The notes below the pieces were generated by a model. It was not told the origin of the DNA. It saw only the letters and a list, made by a program, of their open reading frames with translations, and did not search any database. This document shows positions 8,297 through 18,227 of a stretch of DNA of 64,000 nt, piece by piece. The translations under genes and the position numbers were made by a program. This DNA comes from Alphaproteobacteria bacterium. Its GTDB lineage: Bacteria; Bacteroidota; Bacteroidia; Bacteroidales; FEN-979. The stretch's first letter is position 1; each line of letters starts with the position of its first letter. The stretch spans positions 1 to 64,000 of the forward strand of contig SACF01000011.1 in assembly GCA_009928665.1 (NCBI GenBank), given 5' to 3'.

Positions 8297-9298
8297 TTAC
8301 GGTTTTTGTCTTAATTTCTCCAGCAGTGCCTGAGATAGATCCCAGAGCTTTTTCCCATTCCCGGGATTGGATGCTTTTTCATCGATTTCTTTCCTGCTCA
8401 TAAGAAAGAAATAGTCATAGGGTTTTCCTTTCTGATCGGGTGAAGCCGCTAAGTAAACAACCGGAATGGCAGCCCTGGCAGGCGATCGGAAAAAGATAGA
8501 AAATACCAGTTTGAGCAAAGGCTGAAAAATCAAAGGCGCCTCCCTTGCGATATTGGAATTCACCGGGCCCGGGCAAAGGGCAAAGACCGAGCCGCGAACC
8601 GCTTCATCAGCATTGATTCTCCTGGATAACTCGACAGAGAAGGTCGTAAGCAACAGCTTGTAATACCCGTAAAGTTCGATGGACTTTCCGATGGAATAAT
8701 CGCGATAGATCCCGAATCCATCCCAGTCGAACTTATCAGGATTACGGTGGCTTTCGGAAGAGACCAAGACAATGCGCGAAGGCTCTGGTTTACAAGCGAA
8801 ACAACCGTATTCGATCATTAGGTTTATAAAAACAAACTTTGAGAAATAGTTGACCATGAACATCTCTTCGAGACCCTGCGGGGTTTTTCTGCTTTTTTTA
8901 GGCACAATTCCCGCATTGCTGATGTAAATGTCGATCGGGCCCGCCTCATCGCGAATCTGTCGGGCCAGCTTTTCAATGCTTTCCAGATCCGAGAAATCGA
9001 CCGGAAGCATTGTTACCCTTGGATTTCCGGATAGTTTTTTGATCAGCTCACCCTTCCCCGGGATCCCGCTGCGACAAGCCATGACCAGGCGGGCTCCGCG
9101 ACGGGCAACATCAAGCGCCACTGCAAAGCCCAGTCCCGAGCTGGATCCGTCAACCAGAACAGTTTTTCCGTCAAGCCGATTCTCCGGTTTCAGGGTTCCC
9201 GCGGGCGGAAGTTTCCTGAACAGGTCGCGGATTCCTGTTAAGGTTGCAGTGAAAGGGTTGTTGTATTTCTTTGTTTTATGGTCGTTGATGTTTGTCAT
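8297..9298 (-). CDS. Short-chain dehydrogenase/reductase (retinol dehydrogenase-like SDR)
   Basis: 333 residues. Classical SDR fold with an N-terminal extension of about 40 residues. Cofactor motif GSSSGLG (51-57), NAG (128-130), catalytic Ser in LVSSESHRNP (about 180), and the Tyr-Lys pair YGYYK (Tyr210, Lys214). The layout, with an inserted hydrophobic helix region near 255-272, resembles the retinol-dehydrogenase/WWOX-like group that acts on hydrophobic alcohols or ketones; NADP use would be expected from the Arg after strand 3 but is not certain. The start codon overlaps the end of the sulfotransferase gene by 23 bases, so it is the last gene of a DUF1214-sulfotransferase-SDR operon. Substrate unknown. 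Confidence 0.88.
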   Translation of the reverse strand: MTNINDHKTKKYNNPFTATLTGIRDLFRKLPPAGTLKPENRLDGKTVLVDGSSSGLGFAVALDVARRGARLVMACRSGIPGKGELIKKLSGNPRVTMLPVDFSDLESIEKLARQIRDEAGPIDIYISNAGIVPKKSRKTPQGLEEMFMVNYFSKFVFINLMIEYGCFACKPEPSRIVLVSSESHRNPDKFDWDGFGIYRDYSIGKSIELYGYYKLLLTTFSVELSRRINADEAVRGSVFALCPGPVNSNIAREAPLIFQPLLKLVFSIFFRSPARAAIPVVYLAASPDQKGKPYDYFFLMSRKEIDEKASNPGNGKKLWDLSQALLEKLRQKP

Positions 9299-10610
9299 AC
9301 AGTTTGGCTATAAAGTCCTGGTAGCGTTTCGTGTGCCGATCAATGTCCCCCTGAGTCAGATTGAAATCAGCGAGCGAATAATGGTGGGTTCCGTATTTTC
9401 GGTGTGGATGGCTTACCTCATGTTCCTGAAATCGTCGGATCAGATCGGGGGTCAGACCTCCGTCCAACTTATAAATCTTTGACATCTCTTCCATCGAACT
9501 GGAAATCAAATCATGGTACCAGAGGTCGGTGAATTTATTTCCATTTCCATCCTTTAACCGGTAATCCAGCGCTTTATCGAGCATATAACCTATTTTCCGC
9601 ACCCAATGCCTTGCTATCTGTTCAGGATCAACCTTCTCACAAAACATCAGCGAGTTGTAGGTAAGCATGCTTAAATACGACGGAACAGATTCGTAGATGG
9701 TCCGGTGGGGCCAGATAAAGTGAACCTCTCCGAAATGCTTTTCAATCAAATCGGGAAACTCAAGATGATGCGGGGTTTTCAGTACCCACCTTTTAGCCGG
9801 ATGGATCCACTGTAGAAATTTCATGATCTTCACCGCGTAGGCATAGGCATCCGACTGATCCGACCGCTCAAGCCAGGAAGCGTAGGTGGGCACCGGCATC
9901 ATCGCTTCGGGGGTTGTGCTCATGAAACTAAGGTCAAGCATCAGGATGTCCTCTTCCGGTTGAAGAGCGTCGATGGGATGAACCGCGAAGAAACCGGGCG
10001 AAATCAGCCGTACCGCCCTGACTGATAAATTGGCCATTTTGATGCGGCGGTCACCGGGCTTTGGGTACACGGTGGATGGACTGTGTTGCCGGGCTCCGGA
10101 AAAGACCGGGGTTAAAAATTGGTCCTGGTACAAATTCAGATCGAGTGGCATGGGATTGATAACTTCCCAGCTTGGAATAACCCGGTGATCGGGATCGGCT
10201 GCGAGTAGCCGCTGCAATTTAGTGGTTCCGGTCCGTTGCAACCCTACAATGATCCATGCGGGATAGAGCGGCTGTTCCAGGATTTGCGGATATTTTTTAA
10301 AGTAATAGGCAGCCCGGAGCCTGATGCTGAGCAGACTGACATAGCGCTGGCGAGTAATAAACCTTCCGACCGGATGAAGATTGGCTTCATGGTTTATGGA
10401 CCAAAGTAACCGGTCGAGGGGTTCATCATTAAAATCGGGGCCGAAATCCGACAATCCCGTTGTTTTTTTCGCAGTCCGGATCAAATCATCCTTATCAAGT
10501 TTCAGTTTTGTTCCCAGCGGATAGGTGGCTTTCCATCCCGCGTTTAAAAACCTGAACCAGAAAGGATTCTTTCGGAAATTTTCTTTAAGCAAGTCAACGT
10601 CGTACATCAT
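9276..10610 (-). CDS. Sulfotransferase family protein
   Basis: 444 residues. The PAPS-binding P-loop GLQRTGTTKL is at residues 123-132, preceded by strand AWIIV, as in the Sulfotransf_3 group found in mycobacteria and many environmental bacteria. Downstream are WVLKTPHHLEFPDLIEKHF (about 277-295) and HRTIYESVPSYLSML (about 305-320), which fit the second PAPS-binding region (Arg and Ser contacting the 3'-phosphate). The enzyme would move a sulfuryl group from PAPS to a hydroxyl of a lipid, steroid or other small molecule; the acceptor cannot be read from sequence. The gene starts with ATG ATG, follows the DUF1214 gene after 60 bases, and overlaps the SDR gene. Confidence 0.9.
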   Translation of the reverse strand: MMYDVDLLKENFRKNPFWFRFLNAGWKATYPLGTKLKLDKDDLIRTAKKTTGLSDFGPDFNDEPLDRLLWSINHEANLHPVGRFITRQRYVSLLSIRLRAAYYFKKYPQILEQPLYPAWIIVGLQRTGTTKLQRLLAADPDHRVIPSWEVINPMPLDLNLYQDQFLTPVFSGARQHSPSTVYPKPGDRRIKMANLSVRAVRLISPGFFAVHPIDALQPEEDILMLDLSFMSTTPEAMMPVPTYASWLERSDQSDAYAYAVKIMKFLQWIHPAKRWVLKTPHHLEFPDLIEKHFGEVHFIWPHRTIYESVPSYLSMLTYNSLMFCEKVDPEQIARHWVRKIGYMLDKALDYRLKDGNGNKFTDLWYHDLISSSMEEMSKIYKLDGGLTPDLIRRFQEHEVSHPHRKYGTHHYSLADFNLTQGDIDRHTKRYQDFIAKLYDKHQRP

Positions 10611-10670
10611 TAAGAATCAAGAGTATCAATATAATCAGTAGTTAATATCAACAATTCAGAATTTCGAAAT

Positions 10671-11846
10671 TCACCGGGGAGTTTTAACTAATTCGCAGAA
10701 AGGTTCCACCGGATTTTCGCCGGGGTGCAAGCGATACCAGCGCCAGAGCATAGTGCCTTCCCTGTGTCCGCAGGTATTGATCCAGTTGGGATGACCCGGA
10801 TCGTTATGTGCCACAATTACACGCACCGATCCGTCGGGGTTCTGATGGGCGGTCGCCTTATTTATGCAGACGGTGAAATACCGGTAGTCGAGCGATTCCA
10901 TCCAATAGTTGTTCAATTGGAAATTCCAGGAATCGCATTGCGGAGGCTTCACGGTAATTACCAGCGACTCATCGTCATCCAGCCTCCAATGGCTGTGATA
11001 GTAAAAAATACCGGGATCGCCTCCGGCTGCATCCGAAACTGCAGAGTCAAACATGGGCAGTTTATTGGTATGCTTTTGAAATCCGTTCGCCCATTTGGCA
11101 AAAAGCAGCGACGCGCCTGCAACAAACATCGAAGCTGTTTGTAAGCCTTTGTCAATTGCGGCAGGCGTGATGGGATCGGGATGTGTTCTTCCGTCGAGGT
11201 TTTCAATATGGATTTCGGCCGGTACTTCTTCAAAACGATTCAAAAAGGTCTGCCTTACAATCAAAAGAGAGGTACTGTCATCCGTCTTCAGCCAGTTTTT
11301 CCCCCGGGGCTCAGGGCTCAGGATAATCTCAAACGAGCCATCCGGTTCCGTCACCAGATCTTTACCCTCAAGAGATCCGCAGGGGGCCAGCCCGCCGGTG
11401 GTGCCATAATTCCCGTTGCGGGTAAAGAAACCGATATAGTCAACGGTATTTCTTTTGCCTTTTATCCTGTAACAATATTTTCCGGAGATCTGGGCGTTAA
11501 AATAGTGGTTATCGGGATTATCGGCGCCAAGTTTTATTGTTTCATGGGCAGTTCGACACAGTACCGGGAATGCCGGGTCTCCGTATTCGACAAAAGCTTC
11601 CAGTCCACCCCGGGTCAACCGGGTCAGATATCTCAACCCTTCAGCCTGATTGAAAGGGTCGGTGGGGGCTCCCGGATACATCAGGGAAGCGCCGGCGCTT
11701 TTCAGGTTATCACAGAACGCTTCCCAGGCTTTCCCCGAAACAACCCGCTGGTCGTGGATATCAGCCTCCGTTTTACCTGAAAGCGCCAGTCGGGCGCTTC
11801 GGAAAAATTTCAGGACTCGTAAAAAGAAAAAAAGCAAATGCTTCAT
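10671..11846 (-). CDS. DUF1214 domain-containing protein
   Basis: 391 residues. The C-terminal half (about 270-391) carries the DUF1214 pattern: FYYHSHWRLDDDESLVIT, WNFQLNNYWMESLDYR, then DGSVRVIVAHNDPG and HREGTMLWRWYRL. The N-terminal half has FDAQ-like strands (NTVDYIGFFTRNGNYG) and no catalytic motif I can name. The extreme N-terminus (KHLLFFFLRVLKFF) is hydrophobic but lacks a clear cleavage site, so it could be a membrane anchor. The family has no firm biochemical function; in mycobacteria and proteobacteria its genes often lie near sulfotransferase, SDR and lipid-metabolism genes, as here. It is probably the first gene of the minus-strand operon with the sulfotransferase and SDR, and is divergent from a second SDR. 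Confidence 0.85.
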   Translation of the reverse strand: MKHLLFFFLRVLKFFRSARLALSGKTEADIHDQRVVSGKAWEAFCDNLKSAGASLMYPGAPTDPFNQAEGLRYLTRLTRGGLEAFVEYGDPAFPVLCRTAHETIKLGADNPDNHYFNAQISGKYCYRIKGKRNTVDYIGFFTRNGNYGTTGGLAPCGSLEGKDLVTEPDGSFEIILSPEPRGKNWLKTDDSTSLLIVRQTFLNRFEEVPAEIHIENLDGRTHPDPITPAAIDKGLQTASMFVAGASLLFAKWANGFQKHTNKLPMFDSAVSDAAGGDPGIFYYHSHWRLDDDESLVITVKPPQCDSWNFQLNNYWMESLDYRYFTVCINKATAHQNPDGSVRVIVAHNDPGHPNWINTCGHREGTMLWRWYRLHPGENPVEPFCELVKTPR

Positions 11847-11914
11847 AATTCAGCGAATTACGTAATATTGCGCGCAGAATCCCTGTTATTCCGGGCATCA
11901 AAGATAAAAAAATC

Positions 11915-12823
11915 ATGCATGAACTCCTGAAAAGATATGGGGAATGGGCCCTGGTAGCCGGAGCCGCAGAGGGGATCGGGGAAGCGTTTACCATTCAACT
12001 TTTCCAGGCAGGTTTCAATGTAATCCTGGTCGATATCAATGCACAGGCGCTCAAGAACCTGGCAGAAAAACTGGAACCGGGATTTGCGATGATACCGCAA
12101 CAACAGCCGGAATCGGGAAAGGAAGCAGGAATTGTATCGTCCGGAAAAATATCCGGTGAAGACCGGGCTACCGGGCCGGACCAGCTTAGGGGATCTGTGG
12201 ATTCACGTATTAAAATCCTGTGCCTTGATCTCGCATCGACCGACGCAGCATCGGTTTGTATGGAAGCAATCCGTTCGGTACAGTGCCGGTTTCTGGTTTA
12301 TGTGGCAGCTTTCAGTAAGGTGACCGCTTTTACCGACCTTGCCCCGGCAGAAGTCGACCGGTTTATTGAAACAAACAACCGGACTTTAATCCACCTGGTG
12401 CACCAGTTTGCAAACGAGCAACAAAACGGAATCCGGAGCGGTATCTTGCTGATCAGCTCTCTGGCCGGATTGATCGGTCCCCCGATGGTCGCAACCTACG
12501 CAGCTACAAAGGGGTTCATCATCCTGCTGGCCGAATCGCTGCACCAGGAAATGAAACAAAAAGGCATCGATGTAACAGCATGTTGTGCAGGAGTCACCGA
12601 AACTCCGATGTTTTTATCGACCCGTCCAAAGTATGGATTGTTCAAGCCCCAGATACAAAAACCGGAAGCCGTAGCTGACTTTGCGTTGAAAATGGTCGGT
12701 AGAAAAGCAATCTGTATTTCCGGTCGCAGCAACCGGGTTGCCTATTTCCTGCTCACCCGGATCCTGCCCCGGAAGATTTCCGGAAAGCTTGTTGCCCGCA
12801 ATATGACCACGTTGTACCTGTAA
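11915..12823 (+). CDS. Short-chain dehydrogenase/reductase with an unusual internal insertion
   Basis: 302 residues. SDR features: cofactor motif GAAEGIG (16-22), acidic end of strand 2 (VILVDIN, Asp40), catalytic Ser in LLISSLAGLIGPP (181-182), Tyr195 and Lys199 in YAATK. Between strand 2/helix and the strand-4 Asp (LCLDLAS, about 101-107) there is an extra stretch of about 35-40 polar residues (about 62-98, rich in Q, G, S, E) that ordinary SDRs lack. The usual N-A-G after strand 4 is VAA here (YVAAF, 129-133); related enzymes have YNAA. The catalytic residues remain, so activity is plausible. It is divergent from the DUF1214 gene with 68 bases between starts and may belong to the same pathway. 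Confidence 0.85.
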   Translation: MHELLKRYGEWALVAGAAEGIGEAFTIQLFQAGFNVILVDINAQALKNLAEKLEPGFAMIPQQQPESGKEAGIVSSGKISGEDRATGPDQLRGSVDSRIKILCLDLASTDAASVCMEAIRSVQCRFLVYVAAFSKVTAFTDLAPAEVDRFIETNNRTLIHLVHQFANEQQNGIRSGILLISSLAGLIGPPMVATYAATKGFIILLAESLHQEMKQKGIDVTACCAGVTETPMFLSTRPKYGLFKPQIQKPEAVADFALKMVGRKAICISGRSNRVAYFLLTRILPRKISGKLVARNMTTLYL

Positions 12824-12917
12824 GTATACTGAAACAATTATCTATTACTTATCCTTGTTTCCTTTTCCCCTTTTATAACTTCATACCCTCTTCCCTTCAT
12901 TCCCTTTATAAAACGTA

Positions 12918-12947
12918 TTGATTTCCGATAAATATTTGTTATATTTA
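12918..12947 (+). promoter_or_regulatory. Probable Bacteroidota promoter for the T9SS protein at 12994
   Basis: TTG at 12918-12920, a 19-base spacer, and TATATTTA at 12940-12947, which differs from the TAnnTTTG consensus only in the last base. It lies 46 bases before the ATG at 12994. Confidence 0.45.
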
Positions 12948-12993
12948 CCTGACTTTTCACCCCTTATTCTTTCACCTTAATATCATCCAAATC

Positions 12994-14442
12994 ATGAAAC
13001 CGTTCATTTACCTTTTTTTCACGATGCTCATGCTGGCATCGGCGGGACTTCAGGCTGCCGCCTGGAGCATACCGCACCAGGGATCCCGATCGGGATACAC
13101 ATTGTACCCACCTCAAAACCTTGCAGGCTCGGCGGTAGAATGCAGCAGCTACCTGTATTGGCAACTTCCGCAGCAACCCGGAGGAACCACGCCTCCCGGA
13201 CTGGTCGGATATTATATCTACCGCGATGGGATTCAGTATTTCTACATCCCTGATGGTGCAACTGTCACCTATTATGACTACATGGTTGACCCCGGAACTT
13301 ACACCTATTCGGTGACGGCAAGGTATGATCTGACAGCCTATGGGCAACCGGGACAGTTTGGCGAATCGGCGCCCGCGGGGCCTGTCACCATTTCTATTAT
13401 CTGTGATATCGTTTTGCCTTTCCAGGAGTATTGGGACCAGGGCTCATTTTCTTTCAACGACTGGCAGTTCACACCTTCGCAGTTGAACTGGTCCGTTTCG
13501 ACTTTCCTGGGTAATCCGCTGCCGACTGCCATGTTCTCCGGGTTTCCCGTCAACCAGAATTATACAAGCAGTATGTTCCCACATGTCCTGCCTGGCATAC
13601 CCTGGAAATGCGGCAAAATGTACTTTGAATTTGATTATAAGCTGGATGATATTGCTGCCAATGGAACCGAACAATTAAGCGCTTTATACAAAATTGATAA
13701 CGACTGGATCCAGGTATTCCAGGTAACCAATAATGGTTCCACCGGTTGGATTCACCAAAAGATTGATATCTCGATGGTTAACGGAAAATACTTTCGGGTT
13801 GCCTTCAAGGCCGGCGGGGTCAACAGTGCAAACATCTCCGGCTGGTTCGTCGACAACATCGTGGTATCCCACGAATGTGCCGGACCTTCAGCATGTGCAT
13901 ACACACAGTCGGCAAACACCATCATGCTCTCCTGGCAACCGCCTGCGTGCGACAGTCTGCAATATATTATGGGATATAATATTTACCGTACGCTCGAACC
14001 GAACATTCAGCCGCTCGTGAAACTGAATTCAGCTCCGGTTACCGCTACCCTATATCATGATGTACTGCCAACCTGGTATCCTTCAGGACAGTTCCTCTAC
14101 CTGATAACCGCGATACAACAAGATCCTTATTCATTGAGCTTGCTTTGCGAAGCGCCCTGCGACACGCTGCATGTTGAATATATCACGGGGATTGACAAAC
14201 ACCCACCGGAGCACATTGCGATATACCCCAACCCCGCTTTTGACATCGTCAGCGTTGATTCGGATTTACCTGTCGAACAGTTTCAGATTTGCGATATCCA
14301 GGGCGCAGCGGTTCTTTCAGGGAAAGCAGTCCATCAATCACATTTGGTCATACCCATCTGTGAATTAAAAGCCGGGATGTACCTGCTTACCCTTAAGACT
14401 TCAGGGGAAACAAGGATTGTTAAGCTGGCTGTTACCGATTGA
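12994..14442 (+). CDS. Secreted multidomain protein with T9SS type A sorting domain
   Basis: 482 residues. Signal peptide (KPFIYLFFTMLMLASAGLQA, cleavage near residue 22). Then a fibronectin III-like module (about 36-130: SYLYWQLPQQ, GYYIYRDG, YTYSVTARYD), a central jelly-roll resembling the choice-of-anchor/MAM-type domain (about 140-300: NDWQFT, MYFEFDYKLDD, ISGWFVDNIVVSHEC), a second fibronectin III-like module (about 300-395: IMLSWQPP, GYNIYRTLEPN), and a type A T9SS C-terminal domain (YPNPAFDIVSVD ... LKAGMYLLTLKTSGE ... VKLAV). No catalytic motif seen. Likely a surface or released adhesion-type protein. It has its own probable promoter. Confidence 0.88.
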   Translation: MKPFIYLFFTMLMLASAGLQAAAWSIPHQGSRSGYTLYPPQNLAGSAVECSSYLYWQLPQQPGGTTPPGLVGYYIYRDGIQYFYIPDGATVTYYDYMVDPGTYTYSVTARYDLTAYGQPGQFGESAPAGPVTISIICDIVLPFQEYWDQGSFSFNDWQFTPSQLNWSVSTFLGNPLPTAMFSGFPVNQNYTSSMFPHVLPGIPWKCGKMYFEFDYKLDDIAANGTEQLSALYKIDNDWIQVFQVTNNGSTGWIHQKIDISMVNGKYFRVAFKAGGVNSANISGWFVDNIVVSHECAGPSACAYTQSANTIMLSWQPPACDSLQYIMGYNIYRTLEPNIQPLVKLNSAPVTATLYHDVLPTWYPSGQFLYLITAIQQDPYSLSLLCEAPCDTLHVEYITGIDKHPPEHIAIYPNPAFDIVSVDSDLPVEQFQICDIQGAAVLSGKAVHQSHLVIPICELKAGMYLLTLKTSGETRIVKLAVTD

Positions 14443-14498
14443 TCAGTAATACAAGGTATTCAATCACGACGATCAAGCCCAGGTTCCATAACCGGCTT

Positions 14499-15845
14499 CT
14501 ATCGTTCCTCTAAGGGAATATAACTTCCGGCAGGCTCAACAGTCTTGTACGCCGGCCGGATGATCCTCCTGCCGCTGATCATCTCTTCAAGCCGATGGGC
14601 GCACCATCCGCTGATACGTGAAATGGCAAACAGGGGGGTGTACAGTTCCTTGGGTATCTTCAGGCAATCATATACGAAACCGGAATAAAAATCGACATTC
14701 GGTGAAATCAATTTATCCTTGGAACCTTTGAATTCATAGAAAATCTCCGGTCCGATCCGTTCGATTGCCTCATAGAGCGCCATTTCGTCTTCCCTCCCCT
14801 TTTCCTTTGACAGCAACCGGGCCTTCTCTTTAAGCAGGAGCGCCCTTGGATCGGATACCGTGTACACCGCATGACCAAAGCCGTAGATCTTACCCGACCG
14901 GTCGTGTGCTTCTTTCCGGGTGATCCTCCTAAGATAATCGGCTACTTCATCGTCGTTGGCCCAGTTCTTCACGTTCGATTTTATATTGTCCATCATTTCG
15001 ATGACCTGGAGATTGGCGCCTCCGTGCAACGGCCCTTTTAATGATCCGATTGCAGCAACAATAGCCGAATAGGTGTCGGTACCGCTCGAGCTGACCACCC
15101 GCGTTGTAAAAGTCGAATTGTTCCCTCCACTGTGCTCTGCATGGAGCACCAGACACAGGTCCAGCAGTTCGGCTTCAAGGTCGGTAAATTCATAACCCTT
15201 GAGCATATACAGGAAATTTTCGGCGGTCGTCAGTTTTTTATCGGGATAACGGACAGTTAGGGTATCGTAGAAAATCAAATGACGCATCGCATGGTAGGAA
15301 TATACCGCTATGGTCGGGAATTTGGCGATCAGGCTGATCGATTGCCTAACGATATTGGAAATGGAGGTGTCGTCGGCTTGTTCATCCAGGGTATAGAGCG
15401 CCAGGATCGATCGTGCCAGCATGTTCATGATATCTTTCCCTTTCATGGTAAGGATCATATCGCGGTTGAAATTCTCGGGCAACGCGCGCATTTCAGCCAT
15501 GCCATCGGAAAAAACACTGAGTTCCTCTTTATTAGGCAACCGACCAAAGAGAAGAAGAAAGACGGTCTCGTCAAATCCCGGTCGACCAGCGTCCTGACAC
15601 CCGTGTACCAGGTCATTGATATCGATGCCGCGGTATATCAATTTTCCATCGACCGCCTGGAGAATTCCATCGATTTTTTCGTACCCGACAACGCTTCCCA
15701 CCCTGGTCAGGCCGACAAGTACTCCGGTATGGTCAGCATTCCTGAGACCTCTTTTCACATCATACTGCTTGAACAGTGATTCATCAATTTTACAGGATTT
15801 CTCCGCCATGACGGCCAAATCCTGAAGGACACTATCTATAATCAT
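14499..15845 (-). CDS. gltA: Citrate synthase
   Basis: 448 residues. Condenses acetyl-CoA and oxaloacetate to citrate, entry to the TCA cycle; cytoplasmic. Motifs: LHAEHSGGNNSTF (first catalytic His region, about 236-248), GPLHGGANLQV (about 274-284, second His), GFGHAVYTVSDPRA (about 325-338, substrate Arg/His) and NVDFYSGFVYDCL (about 388-400, catalytic Asp). The N-terminal extension and GGNNSTF form are typical of the Bacteroidota citrate/2-methylcitrate synthase group, so some methylcitrate activity cannot be excluded. The start lies 6 bases after the aconitase stop, so the two form an operon acn-gltA. No strong terminator is visible after it. Confidence 0.95.
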   Translation of the reverse strand: MIIDSVLQDLAVMAEKSCKIDESLFKQYDVKRGLRNADHTGVLVGLTRVGSVVGYEKIDGILQAVDGKLIYRGIDINDLVHGCQDAGRPGFDETVFLLLFGRLPNKEELSVFSDGMAEMRALPENFNRDMILTMKGKDIMNMLARSILALYTLDEQADDTSISNIVRQSISLIAKFPTIAVYSYHAMRHLIFYDTLTVRYPDKKLTTAENFLYMLKGYEFTDLEAELLDLCLVLHAEHSGGNNSTFTTRVVSSSGTDTYSAIVAAIGSLKGPLHGGANLQVIEMMDNIKSNVKNWANDDEVADYLRRITRKEAHDRSGKIYGFGHAVYTVSDPRALLLKEKARLLSKEKGREDEMALYEAIERIGPEIFYEFKGSKDKLISPNVDFYSGFVYDCLKIPKELYTPLFAISRISGWCAHRLEEMISGRRIIRPAYKTVEPAGSYIPLEER

Positions 15846-15851
15846 AAGATT

Positions 15852-18113
15852 CTATTTTAGGGTTTGTAAATAATTAAGCGCGCTTCCGGCGTTAAACCAC
15901 TTGATCTGCAAATCACTGTAAGTGTGGTTAAGGCTTATCACATCATGGGTTCCGTCGGTATGCCGGATTCTCAGTGTTAAGGGGACTCCGGGTGCAAAAT
16001 GCTTTAGTCCCTCCAATTCGAAAATATCTTCCTCGCCAATTTTAAAATAATCCTCCGGTTGCGTAAAGGTAAGGGCAAGCATTCCCTGTTTCTTCAGGTT
16101 TGTTTCGTGGATCCTTGCAAATGATTTCACCAGCACAACCCGGACTCCCAGATACCGGGGCTCCATGGCAGCATGTTCACGCGAGGAGCCCTCTCCGTAA
16201 TTCTCATCACCGACGATCAGCGAGGGAATCCCGTTCTGCTTATAAATGCGCGCAGTTTTCGAAACCTCGGCATAATCGCCTGTGACTGTATTTTTCACCA
16301 GGTTGGCCTGATCATTAAAGAAATTAACCGCTCCCATCAGCAGATTATCTGAAATGCGATCGAGGTGGCCGCGAAACCGCAACCACGGCCCGGCCATGCT
16401 GATGTGATCGGTGGTGCATTTCCCTTTTGCCTTGATCAGCAACCTCATACCCTTCAGGTCGTTCCCATCCCAGGGTTCAAATGGTTCGAGCAACTGCAGC
16501 CGTTCACTGCCCGGACTTATTGTTACCGAAATGGATGTACCATCGGAAGGAGGAGGCACATAGCCCGGATCATCCACTTCGAATCCCTTTACCGGCAATT
16601 TAAAGCCACGGGGTTCGTCGAGTTTTATCTCCTCCCCATTTGCATTGATAAGCTTATCAGTCACCGGATTAAAAGTGAGTGTGCCGGCCAGGATCATTGC
16701 TGTAACAATCTCAGGCGAGGCAATGAAGCTGTGGGTTCCGGCCAACCCGTCGTTTCGCCGGGCAAAGTTGCGGTTAAATGAGTTCAGGATGGAATTTTTC
16801 CGAAGGGGATCATCCATCGCCCGGGACCATTGGCCAATGCAGGGACCGCAGGCGTTTGCCATAATCACACCGCCGATACCGGTTAAAAGGTTGAGCAGGC
16901 CGTCGCGTTCGCAGGTAAACCTGACCTGCTCTGAACCGGGGGTGATGATGAAATCTGATTTTGTCTTGAGCCCCTTTTCCCCTGCCTGTTTCGCGATGGA
17001 TGCAGCCCGGGCAATATCTTCATAGGATGAATTGGTACAGGATCCGATCAACCCTACCTCGAGCTTTTCAGGAAAACTGTTCTCCTTCACAAACTTACCA
17101 AACTGAGAGATCGGATGGGCTATATCGGGTGAATAGGGACCATTGATATGTGGCTCAATCGCCGACAGGTCGATCCGAATCACCTGATCGTAGTATAGTT
17201 CAGGATGTCCGGGAATTTCAGCATCAGGGGTCAGCATTCCTGAAAAGCGGTCGGCAAGCACTGCCACGTCTTCACGACCGGTTGCTTTCAGATACTCCCT
17301 CATTTCCTGGTCGTATGCAAATAATGAACAGGTTGCCCCCACTTCAGCGCCCATATTGCAGATGGTTCCTTTACCGGTCGCCGAAAGGGTGGATGCTCCC
17401 GATCCAAAGTATTCGATAATAAACCCGGTCCCCCCCTTCACGGTAAGGATTCCCGAAAGAATAAGAATTACATCCTTAGCCGAAGCCCAGCCGCTCAGCT
17501 TACCGGTTAGCTCGACTCCAAGTATCTTAGGCATCTTCAGCTCAAAAGGCATCCCCGACATCACATCGACCGCATCTGCCCCTCCAACGCCGATGGCAAC
17601 CATTCCCAGCCCCCCGGCATTGGGAGTATGTGAATCGGTGCCGATCATCATCCCGCCGGGGAATGCATAATTTTCGAAAACAACCTGATGGATAATCCCG
17701 GCTCCCGGCTTCCAGAACCCGATCCCGTACTTTGCCGAAACCGACTCAAGAAACTTGTAAACCTCATCATTCTGCTGCTTCGCCCTGTTCAGGTCCGGTT
17801 TTACGCCCGATTGTGCCATAATCAGATGATCACAATGGACTGTCGAAGGCACCGCAGCAACCTTGCGTCCTGCGGTCATGAACTGCAATAGCGCCATCTG
17901 GGCCGTGGCATCCTGCATCGCTACCCGGTCGGGCAGAAAATTAACATAATCTTCGCCCTTTCGATAAGATTTTTCGGGTATTCCATCGAATAAATGTCCG
18001 TAAAGAATCTTCTCCGTCAGCGTCAATGGCCTCCCAAAGCGCTCCCTGACCATGGTAACGGCCCTTGCCATCTTGTCGTATATCTCATTTACCTGTTTAA
18101 TATTCAGCAACAT
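15852..18113 (-). CDS. acn: Aconitate hydratase
   Basis: 753 residues, the length of the mitochondrial-type aconitase used by Bacteroidota. Isomerises citrate to isocitrate with a [4Fe-4S] cluster. Cluster cysteines lie in [11 protein letters not shown] (about 352-362) and [10 protein letters not shown] (about 418-427); [15 protein letters not shown] (about 156-170) and the swivelling-domain motif [10 protein letters not shown] (about 640-649) are also clear. The DNA is intact throughout. It is first of an operon with citrate synthase (6-base gap) and divergent from the 1529-residue fusion gene with 114 AT-rich bases between starts; I see no full-consensus promoter there for either direction. 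Confidence 0.97.
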   Translation of the reverse strand: MLLNIKQVNEIYDKMARAVTMVRERFGRPLTLTEKILYGHLFDGIPEKSYRKGEDYVNFLPDRVAMQDATAQMALLQFMTAGRKVAAVPSTVHCDHLIMAQSGVKPDLNRAKQQNDEVYKFLESVSAKYGIGFWKPGAGIIHQVVFENYAFPGGMMIGTDSHTPNAGGLGMVAIGVGGADAVDVMSGMPFELKMPKILGVELTGKLSGWASAKDVILILSGILTVKGGTGFIIEYFGSGASTLSATGKGTICNMGAEVGATCSLFAYDQEMREYLKATGREDVAVLADRFSGMLTPDAEIPGHPELYYDQVIRIDLSAIEPHINGPYSPDIAHPISQFGKFVKENSFPEKLEVGLIGSCTNSSYEDIARAASIAKQAGEKGLKTKSDFIITPGSEQVRFTCERDGLLNLLTGIGGVIMANACGPCIGQWSRAMDDPLRKNSILNSFNRNFARRNDGLAGTHSFIASPEIVTAMILAGTLTFNPVTDKLINANGEEIKLDEPRGFKLPVKGFEVDDPGYVPPPSDGTSISVTISPGSERLQLLEPFEPWDGNDLKGMRLLIKAKGKCTTDHISMAGPWLRFRGHLDRISDNLLMGAVNFFNDQANLVKNTVTGDYAEVSKTARIYKQNGIPSLIVGDENYGEGSSREHAAMEPRYLGVRVVLVKSFARIHETNLKKQGMLALTFTQPEDYFKIGEEDIFELEGLKHFAPGVPLTLRIRHTDGTHDVISLNHTYSDLQIKWFNAGSALNYLQTLK

Positions 18114-18227
18114 AAATAAAGTTTTTTAGAATCAGACTAAATCATATATTTAGAAGTTTAAATGTAATAGTTTTTTGAAAATATCATCATAAATTTATAA
18201 AAGTTTTTCCTTTAAAGAATCTGGTTT

